Shown in pieces: positions 47,001 through 57,136 of a stretch of DNA of 64,000 nt; the stretch's first letter is position 1; each line of letters begins with the position of its first letter. The DNA is taken from assembly GCA_964036295.1 (NCBI GenBank), contig OZ038468.1:16022683-16086682 (forward strand). Reading direction: 5' to 3'. The notes beneath the pieces are model-generated. The model had not been told where the DNA came from and searched no databases. It saw nothing but the letters and a program-made list of their open reading frames with translations. Position numbers and translations under genes: made by a program. The DNA comes from Plumapathes pennacea. Its lineage: Eukaryota > Cnidaria > Anthozoa > Antipatharia > Myriopathidae.

Positions 47001-50000
47001 AGCGTGTCACGTTTTGCAACGAAATACAGCGAAATTTTCTTGTATATTTCTAAATAGTGTGGTAAAAAACAAATTTCCACTGGTTTGCCGTGGTGTGGAC
47101 TCTTATTTACCACGATTTACGCCATCACAAGGTCAAAATTTGTTGTGGACTCACTTGGCGAAGCGCCTCGTGAGTCCACAACATTTTGACCATGTGATGA
47201 CGTAAATCGTGGTAAATAAGAGTCCACACCACGGCAAACCAGTGTAAATTTATTAATTTTAGAGCTATAGGTTGGTTGTGATCGTCTGGGTTAGAGTAGT
47301 CTCCAGAAAGACTGTTGTTGGTGACTGACGTTGTTGGTGACTTCTACGACCAGAGACATATATACCGCCATCTGACGAATACTTTTCACTTGACTCTGAA
47401 GATGACTTCCGCTCAGGTAGTCGAAACGTCAGTCACCAACAACAGTCTTTCTGGAGACTACTCTAACCCGGACGATCACAACCAACCTACTGTTCACACT
47501 CCTGGGTTCAAACCATTTGCCATTTTAGAGCTATATGACACAGTTGGGAGAACTTGGCTTTTGATACCTTGCTCACATGATAGCTGATTAAACCATCAAT
47601 TCTCACTACATTTCTCATACATTTTACTCTTAAAAAGTTGGGAGAATCCGCATTTTGAGCTTGGGAATGAAAGGGTTAAATATCAATATGTCAGTCAAGG
47701 CAAGACCCCAACTGCTCCACAAGTTTTTCAGCTGACTTGCCTGAGGGAGAGTGTGTAAGCACCCCTTGATTTCACAGTCTCACTGTCTCTGACTAGAAAG
47801 GTTCCAGGAACCTGCTCTTTAAGATACTCCTCTGCTGCGCATCGGGTGACTTTGCCAAGGTACCACCTACAGAACAAGGGTTAGGGCAGGAATTTACAAG
47901 GACACATGGAGGTACAATTCAAGTGCCAGTGTAGTCACATGTGAAGCAAACAAAAAAGAAACTCTTTTGACACCAGCTGATAAAAATCATATCTTCAAGA
48001 AGTCACTGCAATGTTCTATCTAATCTATACTGTTTCAAGTACTAATGAACTCTTACAGAGGAAAGCTCAATGGTCAAAGAGTTACTATAACAACTTTTAC
48101 TTCATTTATTTGAATTTTTTGTTGTTGTTGGTTTATCAATTTCATGTTTTTGTTTTTGTTTTGTTTTTCTCAATAGCTGTTCATGTTTCTCATTACCTTA
48201 ATTTACAAGGTTTTTTTACTCTGGGGTTTAGGTGTCAATTAAGTTAAAGTCCTGTTCCTTTCTTCTGTCATTATATGTATTTTATGTTATGGCAAGTTTA
48301 TAAACCACGAATGTGGAACTCAAAATCCACTAGGTATTGGCCCTGCAGGGCTAGGAAAAGTAACATATTGAGCTAGCAAGAAGTGTTTGTTCACTGCACA
48401 ACAGCCTCATATTTTTTATGCTCTTTCCATTCATGGTGGCATAGTAGATTTTCACATTTTAGTACATTTTAGTACATTTTTGAAAGGACACAAATGTACT
48501 TACTGAGGTCTCTCTGTCCAGAAGTCATCATAAACCCTTCCATCACTTGAAGCAGATAGTTCAGCTCCGTCTGACTCTGGTCTGGGACCCTAACCAGCAA
48601 TGGACACCAAACCAGTTACAATCAGGCAATGACATTGCAAATTGCACACAAAGCTGTATGCAAGCAGATACAGTTTAGGAGAGATCATCAATTTCAGATG
48701 CAAAATTTCACTTGGATCTGTCAATTTTCCATTGACCTTCAATAATTGAAAATTAATTTAAAATATATTTTTGTGCAAGCTATGTGAAATTTTGGCGATA
48801 TTTTGTGAAATTTGTTGAATTTGCTGGCATTACTTTTGCACAGTACTGTAGAAGACAAGGGGGAGGAAGAGAATAAAATGAGCAAATAGATGCAGAGAAT
48901 GGAAAAGGAAGAAAATAAGGACAAGAGAAAAGAGAAAAGGAAGGGAAGGAAGGGTGGAGGGAGAAGGAAAAAAGCAACAACAAACACCTTAAAACATGAT
49001 AACATGTAATATAAAATAAAATATGATACTATGCACATTCTGATTGGCTAAAAACCATTCTATAATTAAGTACAAAGACATGGAAACACATGTTATATTG
49101 CTTAATATTTATGCAACACAAGCAGTATATTGCACACTGTACCTGTGGAGCCTCCTCTTGTTTTGATTTTTTCTTTTCTTTTTTTCGATAAAATGCTGAA
49201 AATGACATTGCGCTCCTCTGCATCAGGGTAACCTTCTTTTGTAGTTCTATCTCATTTAATCCTGGAGCAACATTGGCTCCCGTAGATGATGACTCTGTAT
49301 AGCAACCCAACATATCAAAAACAACAGAAAAAGCAAAGTCAAAGGTGGCTAGCACAATAGCCCATTTGTTTAGGTCAAGTTCAATCTGAGCATAAGACTG
49401 GGGTGAGTACAAAAACTTTGGGGGGAGGGGGTGGGGGAGCTGAGGGATTTTTCTTGCCCCAGTCCTTGGTACTTGCCCCAGTCTTACACTTGAATCAAAC
49501 TTGACCTGGAAACAAATGGAGCACAGGCTATGCAGGCTATTGTATTAATTAATAGCACAATAAAAGAGAAGTTCCTGCTATTATCAGTTTGTTTCTAAAC
49601 TAGACTAAACTGTGGTTATGTGAAGACAAACTGTTTGCATGCATTCCAATACACAGCACTTACCGGCCTCTAAGTTTGGTATTGTGTGGTAGTCCTTCTG
49701 GGTATTAGAGTCCGATGATCGGTCAAAGCCTGTTTCACCTGGTAGAGGACCAGGTGACCTGCACTAGAAAACATAATTTCAAAAAGTCCAATTAAAACAT
49801 GCAGCATCATTTAAGTGACAAAGCACAATATTCTTAGTATGCACAGCAAAATATTTGCTCTTTATCATGGTTATCAGCCCTCCCCCTTCCCGGCTATACT
49901 GTAAGTTCCCCTGGTAATACAGGTGACATCAGATTTTTTTTCCTATTTTTTTTTTCTTTCTCTTTTTTTCCTTTTTGAAGTCCATTTAAAGTACTGTATC

Positions 50001-53000
50001 TTGAATGAAGTATTACTCAGTGAATCAGTGATCGAAAGACATCAAAACCTCCCCATTTTTCGACCATGCAGCAACATCAGCCCCATATCCAGTCACCTGA
50101 CAGTTTCAAAAAGAACAGTGGTCAGCATAAGAGGCCAATATTTATACTTTCGGTTGCTTTGAGGAGGCCAGAAGGACACATGGCCTTAGCATGTTATTAT
50201 TAAGATAAACTAACCCCATCAACACCCCTTATGAAGTTGTACAAGCCCAGGGTACAGTCTACAGTAGCTGCGGTAATAAACAAGTGAAGGCATGACCTAC
50301 CTGTGCTGCTAGACCAATAGCATACAACCACTGCTTACGCAAAAGGTCAGACTTTGTCTGCAAGATATATATCAAAAGACAACATGGACCTGAGTAAAGT
50401 ACCGACAGGATACAGTGACAAACAGGGTGCTTATACTCAACACTTACGCTCAACTCTTTCAATACCAAAACTCCTTTACTCAACTCACCCTAAACAGATG
50501 TCTCTTGCCTGTTGTATCAATCTTCACATCAAATTCAAAGCAGCCTTTCTTGTTTTTGCCTTCTGAAGAAACACACTGGACACCAAATTCTACACCACCA
50601 ACAAACTGCAAATAAACAATGTTCAGTAAACAAACAAAACATGAATACACAGAGTAGAGAGGCTTTTGGATTCAACTGCATAGAAAACCGAAAAAGTACA
50701 CCACCAATCACAGAGGCTGTAAGAAACGCTTTTAACCAATCAGAAGCCGAAGTAGGGTAATTCGCTTTCGGTTTTACGTTAAGAAACCAATCAGCAATGC
50801 GAGAAAACACCATCTGCCTTGTTCACTTGCATGAGAATATCGCAATCAGGTTTTTCTGGAGGAAGTTTATGTACAGGTACTTACATTTCCTTTGGCATGT
50901 GTGTTCGAATCCGTGAAAAAGAATATCGCAGAACCACGAATCACTGCCCAGTAGTTTATCCACTGCAATAAACAAAACAAGAAAACATTATAATTATGTC
51001 AGTGAACCAATAAACATTCTGCATAACATTAGGCCAGCCTGGTTTATACATCACACAATCATCAAATTTAAATCAGATTAATAATTAATTAATTTAATTA
51101 TTAAACCCTTGCAATTAAATTCAACATAGGGCAAGGTCTAAATTGAATCATTATAAGCATCTGAGGAATTAAATTTGTCTAACATGCAATATCCTTCCAG
51201 GGATACGTCATCTAAAAATGGATGCTCAGTCATGCTTCAAGATTATTTCACTTCATACAGCCAATAGTAATGATAATGAACAAAGGGATCACAAGGGAAT
51301 CATAATGAATAATAAAATAATTTTATGGAATGATATTTATAATTTATAGTATAGGTATTGATGAAATACCAAGATTTCTCGAGTTCTAAAAACTGATATC
51401 TTCATCACATGTGATGTGTTAACATGTAAGAAACAAAAATGATCCCTTCACTATTGTGTGAGTGATTTTTCAAGACAGTTCTGACAAAAAGGATGTGTGG
51501 CGTGTCTCTATTCTGGATCTACTTGTGTAAAATAAACAGAACATTGCATGGAGAATCTTATCTTTTAATATCTCTCACTCATACCATGAGAGACATCTTG
51601 AAGATAAAATGTATCTCTGCCTAGCAATATAATATGCTAGCTATTTATTTTCTAATGTTGGTGAAGTTGATATGAATACCGTATTTTTCTTAATTATGAA
51701 GTTTACACTGTATGATTGTGTACAACAAAAGTATAAATAAACCAAGACTAAGACTTGGATCATTTTCGCATTATTTATAATCTGGCAGATCGGTACTCAA
51801 AGTCAGCTACCAGTGTGTTCTTTTCAGCGTGTCGTATTGCTTTAGCAATCTGCTTCACCGACTGCACAATTATTACTTATCGATTGACCCTTCGACTAAT
51901 TTTGTCTAAATTATGCTTATCTAAGCCACCTGCCGTTAATACCGCTCGTTCTGTGTTGATCGAGCACGTACGTATGCGCGCAAGTAAAATTAGTTGCGCA
52001 TGGTCGATCTTTCGCCAGAACAGCGACGTCGCTCAGAGCGGACGAAAATCACGATCCCGCTTTTATACCTTAAAAAAACACTACAAGAAGATCCACAAAG
52101 TAGCATTAACAATCTGAACACATACCACTACATTTTTGTGAAAATATAAAATTATGCGATTTCCGCGATGATGATTTATTTGACCTTCAGCTCACGCATC
52201 AAACTAGGAAGTCGTGAGACTTCACATCCTATTTTAAAACATACGAAGCTTCAAATTGCAAAATATGTACTTGTATTCTGATAAGGCATCAGCACGGAGT
52301 TGTTTCCTCCAAGCAATGCTTCAAACATGTTGGAATCGAGAACGTCTGCACCCTTCCGGCAATATGACGAGGTGTGGAGCAAAATCACAGAAGCGAACAA
52401 AAGCGACCGACTTTTCCTAACTACGACATATATCATTTAGTCCATTACCTGGTGAAACAAAGCAGACGGTCTTCCTTTTGTTAGTAACGCTCCAATTGTT
52501 CTTTCCAGCAAGGAAAGCAGCCAGCAACACACGAACACGCCGCTGAATCACGGCTGACACTCGACCCAGGTTACCGCAAACAAATGTTTATATTTCCGGT
52601 CGGGGGGAGCTCCAAAAGCATGAAAGGAAATAGTAACTGTTGTTCGGGAAGCAATTTTCCATCGTTTCAGTTGACGTTCGGTAAATATAAAAATGCTAAT
52701 CAACCGACAGTCACGTTCACGCAGTGTTTGTCAATGATTGATGTATTTACGTTCATGATGAAGTGTTTCACATTCCTTTCCATGCAACTGGTTTCTATCA
52801 GCTGTGCACGAAGGGTATAGATCTTTCAGATTCATGTGGAAAGCAGCGGAACAAAAAAGAAACAAAGAGAACATAGCTTCGGTAGCATCAGGTGTTCTTT
52901 CATTCAGTCAATTGCTCCATGAACAGACGTTAATAACTTCCCGTCCGCCTGAAAAAGCAGTGTCGATATTGATCGATATCAAAGTCCGCGCATAAAGAGC

Positions 53001-53243
53001 CATTTACAGCGATAATGTAGCTAATCGGACTGCATGCACTATCAATGGGTTATTTTCACCCGAGCTCGTTATCATACCGTACGTGCTGACAACAGACCTG
53101 TCATTTTTCCGTGTAGGTCCGCCGATCATCACCGTATACATACCCAACATCTAATTGCACATTACCTTTCCATCTAGTTTCTTTTCAAGGTAGCCCTCGA
53201 TGTACTTTTCTCCTCTGCATCCTTCAGATGACTCCTTATCCAT
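41045..53243 (-). CDS. PH-SH2 adaptor with eight Y-x-N docking motifs and Pro-rich tail (STAP-like)
   Basis: Cytoplasmic signalling adaptor; 18 exons, all in phase, 604 residues: 53166-53243, 50885-50962, 50489-50605, 50301-50357, 49664-49763, 49143-49294, 48504-48589, 47741-47866, 46520-46592, 45568-45661, 45243-45296, 44156-44212, 43799-43870, 43282-43356, 42608-42673, 42092-42208, 41319-41636, 41045-41139. Residues about 13-110 form a PH domain ([20 protein letters not shown] ... [13 protein letters not shown]). Residues 224-315 are an SH2 domain with the phosphotyrosine Arg in GTFLVRDSE, then [15 protein letters not shown] and [16 protein letters not shown]-then-SH2 resembles STAP1/STAP2. 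The tail (359-573) has Tyr-x-Asn at 373, 400, 422, 455, 484, 518, 543 and 567, plus Pro-rich ligands such as PPPLPSRK and [11 protein letters not shown]2 recruitment is an inference. The last exon is least certain; the donor at 47739-47740 is GC. Confidence 0.85.
42708..43054. mobile_element. ~340-bp palindromic MITE, full copy
   Basis: GCGAAGATATGAATTTTATT pairs with AATAAAATCCATATCTTC around a loop, followed by CACTAGTAAGGATATGG and TTCCAGTAAAAC. It is in reverse orientation to 11816-12157, in the intron between tail exons 43282-43356 and 42608-42673. Confidence 0.8.
43094..43279. mobile_element. CCAAT-rich MITE copy
   Basis: AGAGTGGTTCTCTGATGAC ... GGTAGCAAACGCAAAACC matches the 10566 family in the same orientation. 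It ends beside the donor of the exon 43282-43356. Confidence 0.55.
44318..44765 (-). mobile_element. Non-LTR retrotransposon 3' fragment (reverse-transcriptase tail)
   Basis: The minus-strand frame [20 protein letters not shown], then [11 protein letters not shown], matches the C-terminal pattern of LINE reverse transcriptases. Its 3' end has AATAAAG-like sequence and a short (ATCGT)n tail at 44321-44341, typical of CR1/L2-like elements. Only the 3' part remains. Confidence 0.6.
45391..45472 (-). CDS. Alternative first exon of the PH-SH2 adaptor gene
   Basis: An ATG-initiated 27-codon frame ([20 protein letters not shown], then ESVEFEM) ends in a phase-1 donor (ATGG|GTGAG), identical in phase to SH2 exon 45568-45661. 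It can splice to 45243-45296. It has no usable acceptor in frame, so it fits a second transcription start rather than an internal exon. The product would be about 311 residues, all docking tail, without PH or SH2. Support is the clean ORF plus donor only. Confidence 0.5.
45815..46345. repeat. Minisatellite of GGTCGGTA-type units
   Basis: Dozens of 10-13-bp variants (GTGGTCGGTATGT, GTAACATGGTCGGTA) with a higher-order period near 110 bp. It fills most of the intron between SH2 exons 46520-46592 and 45568-45661. The long Thr/His/Arg-rich ORFs on the minus strand are artefacts. Confidence 0.95.
46737..46892. mobile_element. Tc1/mariner-like MITE copy
   Basis: Starts CAGTCAACTTTCTCTAAGCGG and ends GAGAGAGAGCTCACTGA, with GCGGACACCTCTCTA and CAAGGCGGACATTA inside, as in the copies at 779 and 33312. 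Confidence 0.6.
47078..47256. mobile_element. Near-perfect foldback (hairpin) element, ~75-bp arms
   Basis: AAATTTCCACTGGTTTGCCG at the left pairs with CGGCAAACCAGTGTAAATTT at the right. The arms continue through GGACTCTTATTTACCACG and its complement to a loop at TTGGCGAAGCGCCTC. It lies in the intron between the two SH2 exons at 47741 and 46520. Confidence 0.8.
47271..47491. mobile_element. Foldback element, ~60-bp arms
   Basis: GTTGGTTGTGATCGTCTGGG pairs with CCCGGACGATCACAACCAAC; the arms include CAACAACAGTCTTTCTGGAG. The centre has CTCTGAAGATGACTTCCGC and CGAAACGTC, seen in some cnidarian repeat families (from memory). It directly follows the hairpin at 47078-47256. Confidence 0.7.
50685..50850. 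mobile_element. CCAAT-rich MITE fragment
   Basis: CCACCAATCACAGAGGCTG, TTAACCAATCAGAAGCC and AAACCAATCAGCAATGCG follow the order seen in the 10566 element. Ends are degraded. It lies in the intron between adaptor exons 2 and 3, beside exon 50885-50962. Confidence 0.6.
52251..52436 (-). CDS. Small ORF with signal-peptide-like start, unknown
   Basis: A 61-codon frame in intron 1 of the PH-SH2 gene. It begins [20 protein letters not shown], then HTSSYC, like a secretory leader, followed by [21 protein letters not shown] donor-like ACAA|GTACAT lies near its 3' end, so it might be the first exon of a nested gene; no partner exon was found. Chance is the main alternative. Confidence 0.25.
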   Translation of the reverse strand: MIYVVVRKSRSLLFASVILLHTSSYCRKGADVLDSNMFEALLGGNNSVLMPYQNTSTYFAI

Positions 53244-53515
53244 AACTGGAGAAATCTGTACCAAGATTGATACCACTTGAAGTACAAATCTGTCATCCAA
53301 TAAATGCCATGAAATAATCCAAGTGCGCTTGTTTCACTTTCTGCTACCCCCAAGATCGCAGGAGCTCCGCAACAAACGCATCCAGTATAGATCACCAGCC
53401 AAAAGGGTCGAGAGGACAAAAGCAGGAAGTTGGAGATACAGTTAGCGATTACGCCACAGACGACCCCCAACCGACTTTGCTACCAACCAGGGGTGGAGTC
53501 TGCTTGCCCATGTGG

Positions 53516-54676
53516 CAATTTATGGGAAGCGAATTCCCACGTAAGGATGGTTACCCCCTCCCGCAGTCTGATTATATTATGTCAGCGGTCGTCCCACTGT
53601 ATTAATAACTAACCAACCTTGAAGCAGCGGTAACTTTCGCGCTGTTATGGTTTCTTTCTATTTGCCGTTTTCTGTGTTCGTGTTAGGTAGCATCGCTCCA
53701 AAATGTAAATAAAAAAAGGATGATCTGTGAATGACTCGTTACCAGCGAAACCCCTTGACAACAAAAGAGACTTAGGCAAAGGACTAAACATTCAAGGGAA
53801 CCCGTTCCCGGCGATAATTCAGTTGTACGTCTTGCGACTCGAGCCTTGTAAAAAATGAAATAAAGTTTCTACAGCAAACCCCGCGCGATGTTCGCATCGA
53901 AAGAGATTTATGGCTATTGCTTTTTAGATAGGACCACGTTGAATTGTTCATATTGGACGGTTGTATTAGCTACGTGTAGCTAACCGTTAAAGGCTCTGCC
54001 CCCAAAAACCTCTTCTCGGGGGGGGGGGAGGGGATGAAAACTTTCATAGTTTTGAGTCCGAGTGTTCTCAAAACCCCTGCCCTACTTCAAACTAAAACCG
54101 TACGAGATTTCGACCCTATTTAAAATATATATATGAGATTTTACGACCCTTTTTCAGACTCTCTATACAAAAAAAAAATTACTCTATTTCAAGAGGCTTC
54201 TGCCTATTTCTGCAGACCAAATACCAAAATATGCAAAATTTATTATTTCAGACCAAAAAGACAAAATTGATCCCCTTCTGCAGCCTCAAAACTGTTAAAA
54301 AACGATACTGCCTTTGAGGCGGCGCATGCAGTATTGATGGAACCCTCCCCTCCCCTCTCCCCCCCTCCCCTCCCCTCTCCGGGATATTTTTCTCTAATTC
54401 ACGTTGACTTTAGTCACATTTACTAAATTTACACGAAGCGTTAATTTTCTATAAAAGAGTATTGTATGCACGTTTCAAATAAAACGCTTTAGGAACCTAG
54501 ATATTTATACTTTACTTCTTTCTTCGTACAAGCTATTTCACTCCGATGTGACGTTTATTTATCACTACACTTCTGTCAGTCAGTTATTACTGTTGAGGGG
54601 CGACCGCTGACATAATATAATCAGACTGCGGGAGGGGGTAACCATCCTTACGTGGGAATTCGCTTCCCGCAATTTA
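53516..54676. mobile_element. ~1.16-kb element with 80-bp terminal inverted repeats
   Basis: GGAAGCGAATTCCCACGTAA at the left recurs inverted at the right (TTACGTGGGAATTCGCTTCC). The inverted match runs from 53516-53595 to 54597-54676 and ends in CAGCGGTCG / CGACCGCTG. The interior contains the CCCTATTT-type repeat and no transposase ORF, so it would be non-autonomous or a composite. Confidence 0.6.
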
Positions 54677-55368
54677 TGTTGTACATGTGCTCAAATGCAA
54701 AATTTTAACGTTGTCGTGGAGTGATAGCTTTAGTTACATTAATGTGATCAAATTTTATTTATCAAACTGAAAGAAAGCCGGCATTGGGCCTTCATGATTG
54801 CCTTAGTTGGGCATCTTTCTTGTATAACCCTTCACTGCCAACAATCGCTAAAATAGCCGTCCCAAAAATGTGAGCTATACTTGTGTGAAATGAAACTTAA
54901 TAACAATTAATGGAGTAGTTTGTGTTTTTCGGGGGATGAAGAGGAATAATAGAGTGTTTATTATTCCATTATCCCAGTCCAGAGAATCTTATTATTCCGT
55001 TATAGAATAAATACAATATTCCATTATTTAACGGGCCAAAGGAACGTCGTTAGGTGTATTTATTTATTAACATAACCAAAACATTCCCTAATAATAATAA
55101 AGATCTTTTTACAAGGTGCTCACGTCACATGGTGTGATTTTCAGTGAGGCCCTGTATGACAAGACTACCAATAAAAGACAACTAAACTAAGAATACTACA
55201 AACAAAAATTAAGGTAAAAAGTAAATAATACCGGTTAAAAGCTACAGATTATATATACCTAATTCCGTTATTTCAAATAATCTAAAAGTTAAGATAATCA
55301 CAATTCCTAATGTCAACAGGCATTTCGCTAAAACTAAGCTACGTGCTACGTATACCTAATTCTAATTT

Positions 55369-55605
55369 CTAATAAGACGAGTCAAAAGTTAAAATATCAG
55401 CGCAATTCCTAATATCAATAGGCAAGTCATTCCATTCATTGGCAGCATGGTATATAAACCGGTGTTGGCCCCATAAGTGTCGAGATGAAGGCTTGCACAT
55501 ATTGTTCTTATTGCGAGTATCATATGAATGAATATCCCGAAAAGAAACTAAAATTACAATCCCAGTCCACATGTTTAAGCGATGGAGTCTACGCCTACTA
55601 GACAT
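55369..55605 (-). mobile_element. Non-LTR retrotransposon reverse-transcriptase C-terminal fragment
   Basis: The frame IHSYDTRNKNNMCKPSSR, then FIYHAANEWNDLPIDIRNC, has the D-T-R-N and WN-LP-IR pattern at the end of LINE reverse transcriptases. The upstream part is missing and a G-run (55615-55631) abuts it. Confidence 0.7.
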
Positions 55606-55610
55606 CGTGT

Positions 55611-55790
55611 TCCCGGGGGGGGGGGGGGGGGGGTACTCAATAGGAATTTGGGTAGGGGGTTCCGCTGACTCTATAAAACCCTGACCCTATTCAAGACACA
55701 AAAATGGAAATTTTGCTACCCTGTCTAAGTCAAAGTGCTCTAATTTGATACCCTGTTCAAGACTTAAGTTTAGATAAGTTAGCCTGCGTT
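55611..55790. repeat. G-run plus CCCTATTCAAGAC repeat
   Basis: A G-homopolymer of about 17 bases is followed by TACTCAATAGGAATTTGGG and ACCCTATTCAAGACACAAAA, matching the layout at 16420-16720 (G-run, TACTCCTC, then CCCTATTTCAGACC). Confidence 0.5.
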
Positions 55791-56137
55791 GCACGCGTTT
55801 CCCTGGAGCATCCTTTATTACTTGTTGTTTATTTACACATATTTATTTTTGCGTACGACTATTTTAAATCCATTTTTAATCCAGTCGCGCACAGAGAACA
55901 TTGCTCTTCATCACTAATGAGTCACATGACTAGATCACATGACATGGTGGAAAAAATCCGATAAAGCCTGGCAGCCAACGCAAGTCACCGTAAATGTCAG
56001 ACTAGTGCGCGTTAAATTACGTCACTTGGAGAGGTCGCGCTCAATTCGCCGTTTATCCACCAATCGCAAGTCTGTACGCAACTGCTGGTCTTGCAAGTCC
56101 AATCTGGTCTTGGCTAAGATTCAGAATTTTCGGTGAC

Positions 56138-57105
56138 TCATGGAAAGGTCATATCATAATAAACACAACCATCATCCTTTACGATGTCTTCGGGAGAACT
56201 GTCTTTAGTCGAGTCATTGAGCTCACACAATTTTGTGTAAATCTTGTAATTAAACGAAAAGCACTTTGGGTGACGAAGGCATTCGAGAGCGCAAGTCAGA
56301 TCGTCTTTCACTTCCACAGCTGAAATTTCGTGAGCTCGAAGTGCTGTATGTTGTTCAAAGCTAGTCAAGATGGCGGAGGATTTTCTGATAACTGTAGAGT
56401 AAGGAAGTGAAAATTGATCTGAGTCGGAGATCATGGTTCAAGGGCCGTACGTTGATTTTCTAGCACTGATGGGTCGATCAATAAATGATTGATAACATGA
56501 ATGATTAAAGTCATTAAAAGTGAGCAGTGATTGTGTAATGAAATGATTTAGTTCTGATGTGCCAATAGATGTGCTAATGACTGATAAATTCATTGATTGA
56601 CTGACTGACTGACTGACTTACTGATTGATTGATTGATTGCACTCAAACTTCTTAATCGATTCATTATACAGTCGACTCCCGATAGCTCGAACCTTCAAGG
56701 GAAATCGAAAAAGGTTCGAGTTATCGGGAGTTCGAGTTATCGAGGGTGAAATTATATAGAAAATGACCTGAAGGGAAACGAAAATTACTTCGAGTTGGCG
56801 GGAGGTTCGAGTTATCGAGGGTTCGAGTTATCGGGAGTCGACTGTACGTCTTCCTCCACTACGATGCGGTCAAAAACCTGTTCTCCCAAGTATTAGCTTT
56901 CCATTGTTATTGATTGATTGATTACTGACACATTTATTAATTGATTACTTAATCAATTGATTGATTAATTGGTTATTTGATTGATCAAATGACTGGTAGA
57001 CCGATTGATTGTTTGGGCAATTGATGGATGGGTTTGTACACAACAGATACAACAGATGGACAAATACACCCACTGACACATATTTTGAACACACACAATC
57101 CCCCC

Positions 57106-57136
<31 letters not shown>

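Larger units (their letters stand above)
53244..56137. other. Intergenic, repeat-filled region between the PH-SH2 gene and the VWA-PAN gene
   Basis: Holds a TIR-flanked element (53516-54676), G/C-homopolymer repeats and a LINE fragment (55369-55605). The PH-SH2 promoter should lie just above 53243, but no clear motif was seen. No host gene exon was supported. Confidence 0.5.

Noticed and set aside
51755..52117. 120-codon plus-strand ORF
   Set aside because: No domain, lies in an intron of the opposite-strand adaptor gene, and no promoter or splice evidence.
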